NCBI GenBank assembly: GCA_964404285.1
Contig: CAYOJK010000003.1
Location: 124,001-188,000, forward strand
Source: JBASEY01 sp964404285
Lineage (GTDB): Bacteria; CSSED10-310
Reading direction: 5' to 3'
DNA length: 64,000 bases
Every line of letters begins with the position of its first letter. The first letter of the stretch is position 1. Under the pieces are notes generated by a model. It made no database searches. It worked only from the letters and a program-made list of their open reading frames with translations, and was not told the origin of the DNA. Below are positions 9,690 through 19,835 of the stretch, in pieces. The translations under genes and the position numbers were made by a program.

Positions 9690-12600
9690 TTACTGTTTTT
9701 CAACCTTCTTCATAATAAAAATCGAATCCGCATTCGTTATCCAAGCTGTATCGGTATCTGGAAAAGAGATATATCGAGGATGTCTGGTTCGATTTGAGTT
9801 CAGTGGGTCACATGCGAAGTCATGGTGTCCGGTTTGAAGAATGCCGTCAGAAGAGAAACAGGCAATATAATTTTGATTAAAATGCGGAATATATAAATAT
9901 CCATTTTCATCGAAACGAAGACCAAATGTATCCGTTAATGGTCCGGGTATGCGAAAACAATGTAAATATTGACCGTCAACAGATAATACGTGAATAACAT
10001 TTTGATAGTTATCCGCCAGATAAATGCGGCCATCATTATCTATTGCCAGCGTTTCTATTCTGTCATAGGTGATTTGTTCCGGATGAATTTTGTCTAAAAT
10101 AGTACCGTCTGCAAGCGCTATTCTGTACAGTTCATGCGGACATAAAACCAAGGCTGTTTGTGACGATTCGATAAGAATATTACGACACATGCAGGGCAGA
10201 GATAGCGTTCGAAGCAGATGGCCGTCCTGCGATGCAACAAGAAGTGTGTTTCGGGAATCCCCTGTCAGAAAAATGGTTCCATCCGGAGCTACATCGAAAT
10301 CAAAACGTAGCCGCCAATCCGGATCACGAAGAAGATTTACACCCCATTCATCTACAACATCTAGTTCAGCATCCAGTATAATCATACACTCGTTATACCA
10401 GCAATTAGCAATGTAACGTCCATCCGACAAAGACTCTATCCTAGCCAGGTCATAAATACCGGATGTCATAGGACGTATAAATTGTTTAGAATCAGAAAAA
10501 GCATACTGGAAATCCGTTTTATGCGTGGGTATTGGTTTTTTCAGCTCATCGGGCGCCGGAGGTTTCAACCATTGATTTGAAGGTATAACTTTCCAAGAGG
10601 AAAGCTCATCATGAAGAGTATTCTTAGAAAAATGACTCAATGACAATGCGATCGTTGTTACAGTCTGCTGTGATGGCGACATGTTGAAAGTTGTTGTGAT
10701 GTGATGAGGTTCTGCGGTGAGAAACACGTTATAGTCCATTCCATCGTTGAGTCTATTGGTTGGAGATACAGGCTGATTATCGATATAAAATAAAGCGTTT
10801 GTCGGTCCCTGAAATAGAAACTCATGATGTCCAAGGGTTTCTGCTAAGAAGTAACCACTAACAGTCCAATTTTGTGATCTGTCTGTAAATGAATGAAGAA
10901 AATCGCTTGAAGTGAATGCAAAAGTATCGAGTGGAAATGACAGGGTATTTTCTTCGGATTGTTGTGCCATAGTTTCTGCATCTGAAATCGTTAATTGAAG
11001 GCCTTGTCGTTCGGCCAGCATGTCACGGGACATAAAAAAACGATAGAATCCTCTTGGCGATCGTTCAGTTTGGTGTAAGGTGAGTTCACCTTTTGGATAC
11101 AGCGCCGTTAAAACAGGAATCATCTGTGTGTTTTCTATAACATTGCGAAATAGATAAATAAAGTCTCTGTCCGGCTTAAATCGAAATGGAATGCTGAAAG
11201 CCGGAGGATAAGGCTTAAAATAATCGAAATCCCCCGTTTTGGGATAGGTTAAAAAGCGGTAAGGAAGCACGGCTTCTTCTTCGATCTTATCCATGAACAC
11301 ATCGTATTCTTTGGAGGATTCTATTGCTGTTTGAACCATGCGAAAATCTTCATTTGCAACAAGCCAGTCAGGAGCGAGAACGTTTTTGAAATAATGAAAA
11401 TTGACTATTCCTGCTGTAAAAATCAGCAAACTCGATGGTACTATGGCTTTAACTTTAGAATGTTTTAAAAAAGGGAATATGGTGTTAAATAATACGTGAC
11501 TCCCTAATCCGGTAAGGCCAAAAACAAGAGGTTGAGCTGCAGTCAGTCTGCGCACAAAGGGTTCGCTGGCCAAAGCGGGAACAAGAGCGCTCAGTAGCCA
11601 TAAAACGACAAAAACTGAGGAAGATTGTGGCAATCGAATGAGCGCTATGATCAGACCAGCTAAAAAAAAGGCTCCCAAAGGCCACCACAAAAGTGCACGA
11701 GTCTGAGACGTAAATGACATATCCTCGCATGCGTCGATTGTGAAGCTGATAATCAGTTGACGAGCGTTTCTTCCCAATTGTTCCGGGTTTTTTATAATTT
11801 TGAAGTCATGTCCCTGTCGAGAATAAAAAGCAGATAGAGCCGCATCAGGATTCCATTTGAAAGGCGCTAAAAGGCAGATCAAAAATATTAAGAATGTTAA
11901 AATAATCGTGAAAGAATGGTGTTTGATTGAAAGCTGCTTGGTGATTAGACTCCAGATAATAAACAGCATAACTCCGACAGGAATTAACCGAAAAGAGGGA
12001 AATGTCCACATGCCTCCTGCCAAACATATTCCTGTAATTATCCAAACCCATATTCGTTTGGTATGAATCGCAAGTAACGTAAAATATAGAGCGGCAGCAG
12101 TAAACATCGGCGCTGCATTTAAACGTTCACAAATATGGCTGCTTTGTCCTGGCCAGAGTCCAACTGCAAGGAAACCGGCGCCGACAAAAGCTACCGATTT
12201 GCCCCATAATCGACAGAAGAGAAGAAACGAGAAAACAACAGTTATGATTCCACATAAAAATGGGAGCAATCTCAGCGCTATAATAGTTGGCCCCAAGACT
12301 CGAACAAAGGGCGCTAAAAGGTAAAAGAACAGAAATTCCTTATTGGCAATAAAGAATGGCTGGAATGGTTCTCCATCAATAATTTTTATTGCTTGCATGC
12401 CTTTGACAATTTCATCGTTATAGGCGCCAAGTGGAATCTGTGAGAGATTGTAAAGCTTTATCGGAATTGAAAGCAGAAGAATGACTAAAAGAAGTAGAAA
12501 TGTCGTGCGGGGTGAAAAACTGGGTTCTGAAAGGTCGATTTGTCTGATATGAGGAAAACAGGCGAATATGAGAGTACAGCCGGCAACAAGAGAGATTATA

Positions 12601-12755
12601 CCGATTGTTATCACATTGGATTGCTTAATAAGGGTTAGCATCCAATTGGTAAGGAGAGGATGTAAATGGTCGGCAAAAAGCATTTGAGCAATGAGCAGAA
12701 AGATCAAGCCTGTAAGACATAATAACGCTGTGAGTAATTGAGCTTTAGTTTTCAT
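9690..12755 (-). CDS. PMT-type GT-C glycosyltransferase with PA14-like segment and C-terminal beta-propeller
   Basis: I chose the start at 12755 (protein begins MKTKAQLL). It overlaps the previous gene's 3' end by 11 bases; the longer frame back to 12875 would lie inside that gene and carries a non-membrane leader. The protein is about 1021 residues. The first 460 are polytopic with PMT_2-like features, including GAYNDEIVKG in the first extracytoplasmic loop, where the D-E pair fits the GT-C catalytic acid. A middle soluble part contains a beta-rich stretch (WTVSGYFL to about 60 residues on) resembling a PA14/carbohydrate-binding fold. The last 220 residues contain degenerate NHL-like repeats (for example GRIYLADNYQNVIHVL). 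It is the last gene of the - strand glycosylation string. Transferase activity and substrate are inferred. Confidence 0.8.
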   Translation of the reverse strand: MKTKAQLLTALLCLTGLIFLLIAQMLFADHLHPLLTNWMLTLIKQSNVITIGIISLVAGCTLIFACFPHIRQIDLSEPSFSPRTTFLLLLVILLLSIPIKLYNLSQIPLGAYNDEIVKGMQAIKIIDGEPFQPFFIANKEFLFFYLLAPFVRVLGPTIIALRLLPFLCGIITVVFSFLLFCRLWGKSVAFVGAGFLAVGLWPGQSSHICERLNAAPMFTAAALYFTLLAIHTKRIWVWIITGICLAGGMWTFPSFRLIPVGVMLFIIWSLITKQLSIKHHSFTIILTFLIFLICLLAPFKWNPDAALSAFYSRQGHDFKIIKNPEQLGRNARQLIISFTIDACEDMSFTSQTRALLWWPLGAFFLAGLIIALIRLPQSSSVFVVLWLLSALVPALASEPFVRRLTAAQPLVFGLTGLGSHVLFNTIFPFLKHSKVKAIVPSSLLIFTAGIVNFHYFKNVLAPDWLVANEDFRMVQTAIESSKEYDVFMDKIEEEAVLPYRFLTYPKTGDFDYFKPYPPAFSIPFRFKPDRDFIYLFRNVIENTQMIPVLTALYPKGELTLHQTERSPRGFYRFFMSRDMLAERQGLQLTISDAETMAQQSEENTLSFPLDTFAFTSSDFLHSFTDRSQNWTVSGYFLAETLGHHEFLFQGPTNALFYIDNQPVSPTNRLNDGMDYNVFLTAEPHHITTTFNMSPSQQTVTTIALSLSHFSKNTLHDELSSWKVIPSNQWLKPPAPDELKKPIPTHKTDFQYAFSDSKQFIRPMTSGIYDLARIESLSDGRYIANCWYNECMIILDAELDVVDEWGVNLLRDPDWRLRFDFDVAPDGTIFLTGDSRNTLLVASQDGHLLRTLSLPCMCRNILIESSQTALVLCPHELYRIALADGTILDKIHPEQITYDRIETLAIDNDGRIYLADNYQNVIHVLSVDGQYLHCFRIPGPLTDTFGLRFDENGYLYIPHFNQNYIACFSSDGILQTGHHDFACDPLNSNRTRHPRYISFPDTDTAWITNADSIFIMKKVEKQ

Positions 12756-14889
12756 TGAGCGGTTCCAGAGAATACTGAAGGGGAAAATGTGAGGAGATCG
12801 TTCCGGGATAAAGTGTGGCGCTGGGTGGAGCGATTCGGACATATCGAGGCCGAAGCTCATTGCCCTCCATGTCACGAAGTGTCAGCATAAAACGCCAATC
12901 TCCGACGTCTTCGCAACTATGAAAAGCCCATTCATTCCAGCCTGATTGAACAGTGAAGTTTTTCTGGAAGGGCGCTTTCTGTGGAAGAGTAATGGATTTA
13001 ATAAGAAGTTGGCCGTTGAGCCAAAGCGAAAAATAATCTTTGGAACCCAATATTTCTAAATATCCTTCTTCAGGTTTTTCAAAATAAGTCCAGCATACAC
13101 CCTCTGCTGCAACCTGTTCAGGATTCCTGGGATTCTTTGGATCAGAATCACGAAAATGATCCTGTATATCAACAATAGGAGGGTTTGGGACGGCTACAGT
13201 CCAATATGCCGGACCGGTCAAGGTTTCAAAGGGCAGCATAAAATCAGATTCCGGATTGAAATAGGCCCTATCGCATGTGCTGTCATATTTATGTCGCCAT
13301 AGGCCGCGCATAGACCAATGGTGCAGTGAGGGCCGTCTGACACGAGGTTCGATAATATAAAAAACAACCGAGTCGTCAAAGTCCAAGACGGTATGATGAA
13401 TGATATAATCATCAAAATAGACTAATTCATCAGATTGAATGGCAAAAAGAATTGGACGGTCATCTGGATACCTATTGAATACCCAAGACCGCAATATTGA
13501 ATAACCGACATCACCGGATTTTAAAAAAATTCTGGGGTCGATACGATTGTAGAACAGGCTGAAGATATATGGCTCATTGACGTTGTGAGCCGTCAAATAG
13601 AGGCGATCGAATTGATCTCGTTTACTTTCCATAAAATGGATGACTTCACGATAACCATACTGAAAACCGTATAATCCGACTGCTGATTGCTGGTTATATC
13701 GCTTGAAATATCGTTTAAAGTAATGAGATGCTTCTGTTGAGGTGTGAAAAAAAACAAGTGATAAAACAATCGTCTGAACTATCAAAGCGATAGAACGAAA
13801 AGGCAATATTTTATTAACGAGTCTGAATAACTGGAACAGCGCAAATGAAGCCCAAAGCGGCGCTAACGGACTGCCGATTATCGCTCGGGATGCCGAACGA
13901 TCGATTGTCAATGCGGCGCCAAGCGGGTATAACACAGTCCAAAAGAGCAATATAAAATAATATCGTGATGGGGGATATAACCCCAATATCATTCCCGCGA
14001 TACTCAGATAAAATAAAGAAGAATAAATCATCCCATGATTACGAAGAGAATGCCGCGGATTAGGGTCACCGTGTTTAACTAGAAAACTCGTTTCAAAAAA
14101 AGGTTTATAATGATCATACAAACGTTCAAGGCGGGACTGAATAGGCAGATCACGAGTTTGTGACCACCAACCGATATTCGAATAATGAGATCCCTGGGCT
14201 GTCTTCAAATGGTGTTTTACTGCTACTAATACAGGAAGTGAAAAAATCAATAGTGCAATTAATACCCAACGCCAGTGAACGATCCATTTTTTTAAATAGA
14301 TAATTGCGAAAAAAAGTAAAAAAAACGGCAGAAAGCTAATAGCCATGACATAGGCATGTAAGGATATGCCTAAGATGATAGCAGCGGCGGGCCAACGCCA
14401 TCCACCTCGTTTTATGGCAAAGAGCAGAAAAGCAAGACCCCAGACAAATAGACACGGCCACGTTATCAACTCAAAAGCGATTCGACTAAAATGAAAGTTC
14501 CACGGAAGAATACTAAGGAAAAAAGTGGCAATAACGGCAGCAAGATATCCATGAACTTGATAAACCAACCAGAATAAACCCGCAATCGTCAAAGTTCCAA
14601 ATATAGCGCTTGTAAGGCGAACACTGAATTCTGAAAGGCCGAATACCTTAATAGGGATCATCGATGAATATACGAATACGGGGTTTTTCTGAACGCCAAG
14701 AGATCGCGCATACAGTGGAAATTTTTGACCGGTTTCATCGATTCCATAATGGCTGATAGCCCAAGCATTGTAACCTAAGGATGCTTCATCGCAAAAAAAA
14801 CCCGCAGGAACAGACGCTAGCTTCCAGATTCGAATAGATAAAGCCGACCCAAGAACAGTCAGCAGCAAAACCCATTTCCAGCGCGTCAT
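12745..14889 (-). CDS. PMT/ArnT-type GT-C membrane glycosyltransferase
   Basis: A 714-residue protein starting at ATG 14889 in an ATGA overlap with the preceding gene. Residues 1-430 are polytopic and open with a PMT_2-like loop, FFCDEASLGYNAW, where the D-E pair is the expected acid site of GT-C enzymes. Residues 430-714 are soluble, probably periplasmic, and include a beta-rich module (about 590-680) that may bind carbohydrate. Unlike its neighbours it has no NHL repeats. The tight overlaps on both sides place it in one operon with two propeller-bearing glycosyltransferases, so it probably acts in the same lipid-linked sugar pathway. Confidence 0.8.
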   Translation of the reverse strand: MTRWKWVLLLTVLGSALSIRIWKLASVPAGFFCDEASLGYNAWAISHYGIDETGQKFPLYARSLGVQKNPVFVYSSMIPIKVFGLSEFSVRLTSAIFGTLTIAGLFWLVYQVHGYLAAVIATFFLSILPWNFHFSRIAFELITWPCLFVWGLAFLLFAIKRGGWRWPAAAIILGISLHAYVMAISFLPFFLLFFAIIYLKKWIVHWRWVLIALLIFSLPVLVAVKHHLKTAQGSHYSNIGWWSQTRDLPIQSRLERLYDHYKPFFETSFLVKHGDPNPRHSLRNHGMIYSSLFYLSIAGMILGLYPPSRYYFILLFWTVLYPLGAALTIDRSASRAIIGSPLAPLWASFALFQLFRLVNKILPFRSIALIVQTIVLSLVFFHTSTEASHYFKRYFKRYNQQSAVGLYGFQYGYREVIHFMESKRDQFDRLYLTAHNVNEPYIFSLFYNRIDPRIFLKSGDVGYSILRSWVFNRYPDDRPILFAIQSDELVYFDDYIIHHTVLDFDDSVVFYIIEPRVRRPSLHHWSMRGLWRHKYDSTCDRAYFNPESDFMLPFETLTGPAYWTVAVPNPPIVDIQDHFRDSDPKNPRNPEQVAAEGVCWTYFEKPEEGYLEILGSKDYFSLWLNGQLLIKSITLPQKAPFQKNFTVQSGWNEWAFHSCEDVGDWRFMLTLRDMEGNELRPRYVRIAPPSATLYPGTISSHFPLQYSLEPLNEN

Positions 14890-17795
14890 AAAAGCCCTTT
14901 GACGGTATCCTCACCAGAGGGTAATGACATGACATAGAAAGCCGGATTGGTTGAACTCGGCTTAGCTTCATCAAAAACTTCTCGAGTAGTAATACCTGGA
15001 AACAAAAGGTTTATCTGTCTCATGACAAAGAGGTTGCGGTCACAATGATCCAAAAGAAATGCAATACCTTTATCTGAAGAATGTTCAGCAAGGCGAATAG
15101 CTTCAAGATTCTTTGCAATTTCTTCATGAGTGACATTTTCCAACTCAATGCCATTGCTGATCGCAAAAACATCTCCAGGTATGTGATAACATAGAAATTT
15201 AGGAGTATCTAAAAAGTGGTTATTGCTGACGTAAATATGATAATTTTTTGAAAGTCTTTGCGCTTCATATCCAAGCAGAGTATGAGGACGGGCGTAACCG
15301 AATTGAGCATAATAACTTTGTGCTTGCACTCGAAAATACAGGTTATACTCAAGAATCCCTATTGAAATCAGCCCAATAAAAAAACAGGCGCTTGCGAATG
15401 TGTTTGACCAAAACTTTGCTCTATAGCTTGATATAAAACGACAGAATTCGTAAAGGCCAAGACTGGAGCATATCGCTAGTGGTACCGTGACCTGGATATT
15501 TCTACCGGCATCCGGCGTGGATAACAGACCGGGAAGAAGACCGAAAAACGATGCCATAACTATCCAAAAACCTTCACGGGATTTAAAATGTCGGCAAGCA
15601 TAAGCAAAGCCGAGAACCAGGAAAAAAGCGACTGGAGAGCTAATGATTGGAATGGTTAGCTCGAAAAAGTTTCCAACGTTTGCCTGGTAGTGGAAAATTT
15701 GAAGGTTTCCAATGATATTTTCCCAGAGAGGGCTGAGTGAGGCATCGTATTTTATTCGATTTCCGATATATAAATGACCTGAACGAGCAAGGAATGCATC
15801 AAAATTATTTATCGCAAACAATAATAATGGTAAAAAGGCAAGCCAAGCAAACACTTGCATGACTAATAAACCCAACCAATTTTTTCGCATGAAGCGAGGA
15901 GTAGTGATCCAGGTATGGATACCAACTAAGATCATCATGATCGGTATCCCTCTAAATGCAAAATAAGTATGCAGACCGATCCCAATGGCTAAACCCGCCC
16001 CAGCGTAATACAGCAATCTATTGCTGATCGAGTCAGTATCGACAGCGCGATAAAACAGCCAACTGGTCAAAATGAAAAATAGAGGGGATAGAATTGACCG
16101 ATAACCGGTTCGTGAAAAGGTTAGATTCCAAGCCAGGATTGCATAAACAAATGTTGCTCCAAGAGCAATATCTTTGCTCCACAGGTCTTTGCACAAAAAA
16201 TAAAGGAAAACGACAGTCAGGAAGCCCGCGATTATACACGGCAAATACAGTGAATAAAGAGAGACGCCTAAAAGCTTGAAACTCAGAGCCAGTAGGTAAA
16301 AATAAAATGTTTCTTTTCCCCAAGCTTCTGTTGTGAATGGTGTATATGGCTCACCTTCTAAGATCCGGAAAGCATAAATTGCATTCCACGCTGCATCGTT
16401 GTTGATTCCGCTGGGAACACTGTCAAGTTTGTGAAATCGAATACCCAGCGCAAAACAAAAAATTAAGATCATCAGCATGATATGGAAGCGTTTTCGGTTT
16501 TTTGTGGGAATTGACTGAGGAAAGAGCTGTGAATCGGACCCTTGATATGCAATGACGAAAGCGATGAGGGCAAGCGCCATGAACAGCGCCGATAGCGTAG
16601 TGAACTCAGTTAATCTGAAGCCAAGCATGCCGGCAAGAAGCAATACGTAACCAACTATGAGCAGAGTATTATTTGTCGAACGGCTAGTAATCCATTTGGC
16701 GCTTTTTTCTATTGGCTTTTTCGGATGTGACCGGGACTTGAATAGTGACCGGTATATGATTGTTAATAAAACCAAAATTAAAAGAACAACACTGATCACA
16801 ATCTTAATCGTGTTGTTTAATACAAAAGGTTTGTCAGTAATCAACAGAGGGGGTGCGGGAGCATATACTACTAATCGGTTATTTTTTGTGTCACTGATAA
16901 CTATTTGTTTATTTTCAGTTACAGCAATTCCTGTGGGTGAATTCATTTTCCCTTTGAGAAATCCAAATAACCCGAACCGGCTGAACAATTCTCCTGTAGG
17001 TGTAAAAACGATGATTTTATGGTTGTTCGGTGAAGTGACATAGATCAATCCTTCGGAATCTACTGCGATGTACCCTTCCGAAAATGCACTATCTTTCCAA
17101 TCTTTAACTTCGATCAAGCGTACCGTTGAACCGCTTCGGTCCACTACTTTGATCCGATGATTTCCCGTGTCGGCAATGTAGATATTGTTATCAGGCCCTA
17201 TAGCAATACCTATAGGATTATTGAATGTTGTTACTCCAGGTTCACCATTGCCCCATTTGGCAATGCAATTACCCTCTTTATCAAACACGAATATCATGTG
17301 GTTGGATGTATTGGCTATATAGAGTCGATCATCTTGATCGATCGCTATACCTCTTGGCGCGTAATAACCCTCTTTTGCCCATGATGCATTCCATTCATGG
17401 GTTATGGCATCAAATCGTTGAATTCGGTGATTCCAGGTATCTACTACGAAAAGATTTCGTTTGGAATCCATTACTGCGGCAGTAGGATCTTTGAATTCAC
17501 CTGGTTGGTCACCCTTGTGCCCCCAAGAGTTAAGTAGTTTTCCATCCAGCGAGAACTCCTGTATCCGAAAATTTCGAAAATCACTGACCAATAGTGTATT
17601 GAGAGGGGTGATAACCAGTTGCCGCGGCTCTTGAAATTGGCCTTGATTAATACCTTGGGAGCCAATGGTCTTCAACTGTTCATTAGAAACCAATCGTGTT
17701 TCATACCACGACAGACAGCCGAAGAAAACACTTATAAATAAGACAAAAAATGGTAATCTAGTATAGATTCTATCCCAAAACGATTTGTTAAACAT
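14886..17795 (-). CDS. N-terminal NHL beta-propeller fused to PMT-type GT-C glycosyltransferase
   Basis: A 969-residue protein with reversed domain order compared with the + strand fusions. A membrane anchor lies at about residues 12-30 (LPFFVLFISVFFG). Six NHL repeats follow at about 40-330, with blade ends such as NHRIQRF and NHRIKVV. Next come a membrane helix (about 342-362), a polar loop, and a PMT_2-like polytopic domain from about 385. Its first large loop carries GINNDAAWNAIYAF, with N-D-A where relatives have D-E. The ATG at 17795 overlaps the end of the upstream family 2 glycosyltransferase by 8 bases behind AGGAGAAGG, and the 3' end overlaps the next gene by 4 bases. The propeller should face the periplasm. 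Confidence 0.82.
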   Translation of the reverse strand: MFNKSFWDRIYTRLPFFVLFISVFFGCLSWYETRLVSNEQLKTIGSQGINQGQFQEPRQLVITPLNTLLVSDFRNFRIQEFSLDGKLLNSWGHKGDQPGEFKDPTAAVMDSKRNLFVVDTWNHRIQRFDAITHEWNASWAKEGYYAPRGIAIDQDDRLYIANTSNHMIFVFDKEGNCIAKWGNGEPGVTTFNNPIGIAIGPDNNIYIADTGNHRIKVVDRSGSTVRLIEVKDWKDSAFSEGYIAVDSEGLIYVTSPNNHKIIVFTPTGELFSRFGLFGFLKGKMNSPTGIAVTENKQIVISDTKNNRLVVYAPAPPLLITDKPFVLNNTIKIVISVVLLILVLLTIIYRSLFKSRSHPKKPIEKSAKWITSRSTNNTLLIVGYVLLLAGMLGFRLTEFTTLSALFMALALIAFVIAYQGSDSQLFPQSIPTKNRKRFHIMLMILIFCFALGIRFHKLDSVPSGINNDAAWNAIYAFRILEGEPYTPFTTEAWGKETFYFYLLALSFKLLGVSLYSLYLPCIIAGFLTVVFLYFLCKDLWSKDIALGATFVYAILAWNLTFSRTGYRSILSPLFFILTSWLFYRAVDTDSISNRLLYYAGAGLAIGIGLHTYFAFRGIPIMMILVGIHTWITTPRFMRKNWLGLLVMQVFAWLAFLPLLLFAINNFDAFLARSGHLYIGNRIKYDASLSPLWENIIGNLQIFHYQANVGNFFELTIPIISSPVAFFLVLGFAYACRHFKSREGFWIVMASFFGLLPGLLSTPDAGRNIQVTVPLAICSSLGLYEFCRFISSYRAKFWSNTFASACFFIGLISIGILEYNLYFRVQAQSYYAQFGYARPHTLLGYEAQRLSKNYHIYVSNNHFLDTPKFLCYHIPGDVFAISNGIELENVTHEEIAKNLEAIRLAEHSSDKGIAFLLDHCDRNLFVMRQINLLFPGITTREVFDEAKPSSTNPAFYVMSLPSGEDTVKGLL

Positions 17796-18750
17796 CCTTC
17801 TCCTGATTTTCCAGAGGAAGTCTATCCAGTCGGTCGATGGTTTCTTCTAAAAGATGTCGGTTAACCCGAACAAGATCGGTCACAACGCCGAACAAAATTA
17901 AAGAGAAACCCAAACTAAAAAAAATTGAAGCGACGACGAGAGACTGAATTTTTCCTGTAGGTTCAGGAAAACTAGTAAGATAGTAATAAAAAAAGCGTAA
18001 AAGTAGGATCAAGCCGACTGAGAGGGATGCTATTCCTGAGCGATTGAACAATTTTTCCGGGCTATAAAGGGCCCAGATACGAAAAATTGTTCCTATTTGC
18101 TTCCTTATATAATACCAATTGCTTTTGAATAATCGGCTCGGGCGAGTTGGTGGATTTACCTCTATATTGACAACCTCTATTCGCAGCCCACTTTTTGCAG
18201 CTTGAATTGTGGTTTCAACTGTATAGGTAAACTCAGATAAAACTTTTAGTCGCCGCATGGCTTTTCGCGAATACGCTCGAAACCCACTGGTGACATCGGG
18301 AACATTCACACCTGTTAACCAAATGATTACCTTGCTACCAAAATGTTGAAGCTTTTTTTTCAACGAGGAAAAATGTTTGATGGAATCGATTGGCCGACAC
18401 CCGATCACCAAATCTGCACGATTTTCCATAATAGGGCGAATCAGTTCCTCGATGTACTTACCTTGATATTGGTTATCGCCATCAGTATTGACCACAATGT
18501 CTGCCTGCATTTTTCCTGCTTCGAAAAGACCCTGTGCAAATGCTCTTGCCAACCCTTGATTATGGGGAAATTCAACGACCTTATGAACTCCGTGGCGACG
18601 CGCAACATCTGCAGTCCCATCTCTAGAACCATCATCGATGACAAGAATTTCAATCTGATCGATTCCTGGAATCTCGGTAGGAAGATCTGCAAGCGTTTGC
18701 GGCAGGGTTTCAGCTTCATTGTGACAGGGTATCTGAATAACAAGTTTCAT
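17788..18750 (-). CDS. Family 2 glycosyltransferase, DPM1/GtrB-like, membrane-anchored
   Basis: A 320-residue protein. The N-terminal GT-A fold shows the nucleotide-sugar region IPCHNEAETLPQTL, the first acidic site VIDDGSRDGT and the metal-binding NTDGDNQY. Conserved TSGFRAYSRKA follows. Two hydrophobic helices lie at about 238-258 and 265-290. This matches polyprenyl-phosphate-mannose/glucose synthases, which move a sugar from a nucleotide donor to an undecaprenyl- or dolichyl-phosphate carrier on the cytoplasmic face. It is translationally coupled (8-base overlap) to three GT-C proteins that would use such a donor on the other face. The sugar cannot be read from the sequence. Confidence 0.88.
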   Translation of the reverse strand: MKLVIQIPCHNEAETLPQTLADLPTEIPGIDQIEILVIDDGSRDGTADVARRHGVHKVVEFPHNQGLARAFAQGLFEAGKMQADIVVNTDGDNQYQGKYIEELIRPIMENRADLVIGCRPIDSIKHFSSLKKKLQHFGSKVIIWLTGVNVPDVTSGFRAYSRKAMRRLKVLSEFTYTVETTIQAAKSGLRIEVVNIEVNPPTRPSRLFKSNWYYIRKQIGTIFRIWALYSPEKLFNRSGIASLSVGLILLLRFFYYYLTSFPEPTGKIQSLVVASIFFSLGFSLILFGVVTDLVRVNRHLLEETIDRLDRLPLENQEKDV

Positions 18751-18760
18751 AGTATGTATC

Positions 18761-19816
18761 TTACTGTTTTTGGGTTGTTTCGCAACAGGTACGTGGTAAA
18801 CTGCTATTTATACGTTCTTTGTATGCTTGCTGAGGAATCCTTTGTGATAAAAGTGAGACCTCCATTGCAAGTCGATAAAACTCAGAAGGCTGTATTAAGG
18901 TGAATATTTTTTTCCGGTAGCGTGAGATGTGTGGAAAACCTTTTAGATACCAAGCTGCATGTTTCCTAAAAATTAACGCTCCTTTCTCTTTGCCATAGAC
19001 CTGAAGCAGTAAATTCAGATGCCGGCAAAAAATTCTTAAACGTTCCTGGATCGATGGTTCGGGCAGAATTTGGTCAGATATCAGCGCATTGTTAACACGT
19101 GCAGGTAACCAGGGGTTACCTAAAAGGCCTCGTGCGATCATTACGCCATCACAACCCGATACCCTGATGGCTTGAAGAGCGTCTTCCGGCGAAAAAATAT
19201 CACCATTTCCAATTACTGGAATTGAAACACCGGCTTTGACTTTTGCAATAGAATGCCAATCCGCGGGTTCAGTGTAACCGGTTCGATACCGTCCATGAAT
19301 AACGATAAAATCAACACCTTCCGCTTCTGCCATTTTTGCGAATTGAAGAGCCTTGAGTTCGCCGGGGTTTATACCCAAGCGCATCTTGATACTGATAGAG
19401 CCTTCTACATGTTTTCTAACAGCCCGCACGATAGCAGTTGCTCGAGGAAAATCATGCATTAATGCTAATCCACCGGAATTATTGAAAATCTTTTTGGCAG
19501 GACACCCCATATTTATGTCGATATTATCTGGTTTAAATTCGCGAAGCAGATCGATTGTTATGATCATTTGTTCCGCAGAATTTCCAAATAATTGAACATT
19601 CATGGGATGAAGATCGGTCTGATACCGAACTAATTTCTTAAACCCCTTTGGATATTTAGAAATTGCAGCAGCCGGTATCATTTCGGCGCTAAGTATCGGA
19701 GTTCCGCATTCATATAAAATCTGCTGGAAAGCGTTATCGGTAACACCAGCAAGGGGGGCAGCCATTACGGCTGGTGATCCTGACTTGAACAGTGTTTCAA
19801 TAAAAGCTTTCATCAC
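18761..19816 (-). CDS. dus: tRNA-dihydrouridine synthase (Dus family, DusB-like)
   Basis: A 351-residue FMN-dependent TIM-barrel enzyme that reduces uridines in the tRNA D-loop. The N-terminus has the Dus signature MAAPLAGVTDNAF. NMGCPAKKI contains the catalytic Cys. Later blocks IKMRLGI, FIVIHGRYRTGY and VIGNGDIFSPEDA are the expected FMN/phosphate-binding strands, followed by GVMIARGLLGNPWL. The start is ATG 19816 or the ATG three bases downstream. It lies 10 bases ahead of the family 2 glycosyltransferase and 19 bases after the polysaccharide-deacetylase gene, so it is co-transcribed with envelope genes without an obvious functional link. Confidence 0.93.
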   Translation of the reverse strand: MMKAFIETLFKSGSPAVMAAPLAGVTDNAFQQILYECGTPILSAEMIPAAAISKYPKGFKKLVRYQTDLHPMNVQLFGNSAEQMIITIDLLREFKPDNIDINMGCPAKKIFNNSGGLALMHDFPRATAIVRAVRKHVEGSISIKMRLGINPGELKALQFAKMAEAEGVDFIVIHGRYRTGYTEPADWHSIAKVKAGVSIPVIGNGDIFSPEDALQAIRVSGCDGVMIARGLLGNPWLPARVNNALISDQILPEPSIQERLRIFCRHLNLLLQVYGKEKGALIFRKHAAWYLKGFPHISRYRKKIFTLIQPSEFYRLAMEVSLLSQRIPQQAYKERINSSLPRTCCETTQKQ

Positions 19817-19835
19817 TCAACGTAATAAGAATGCA

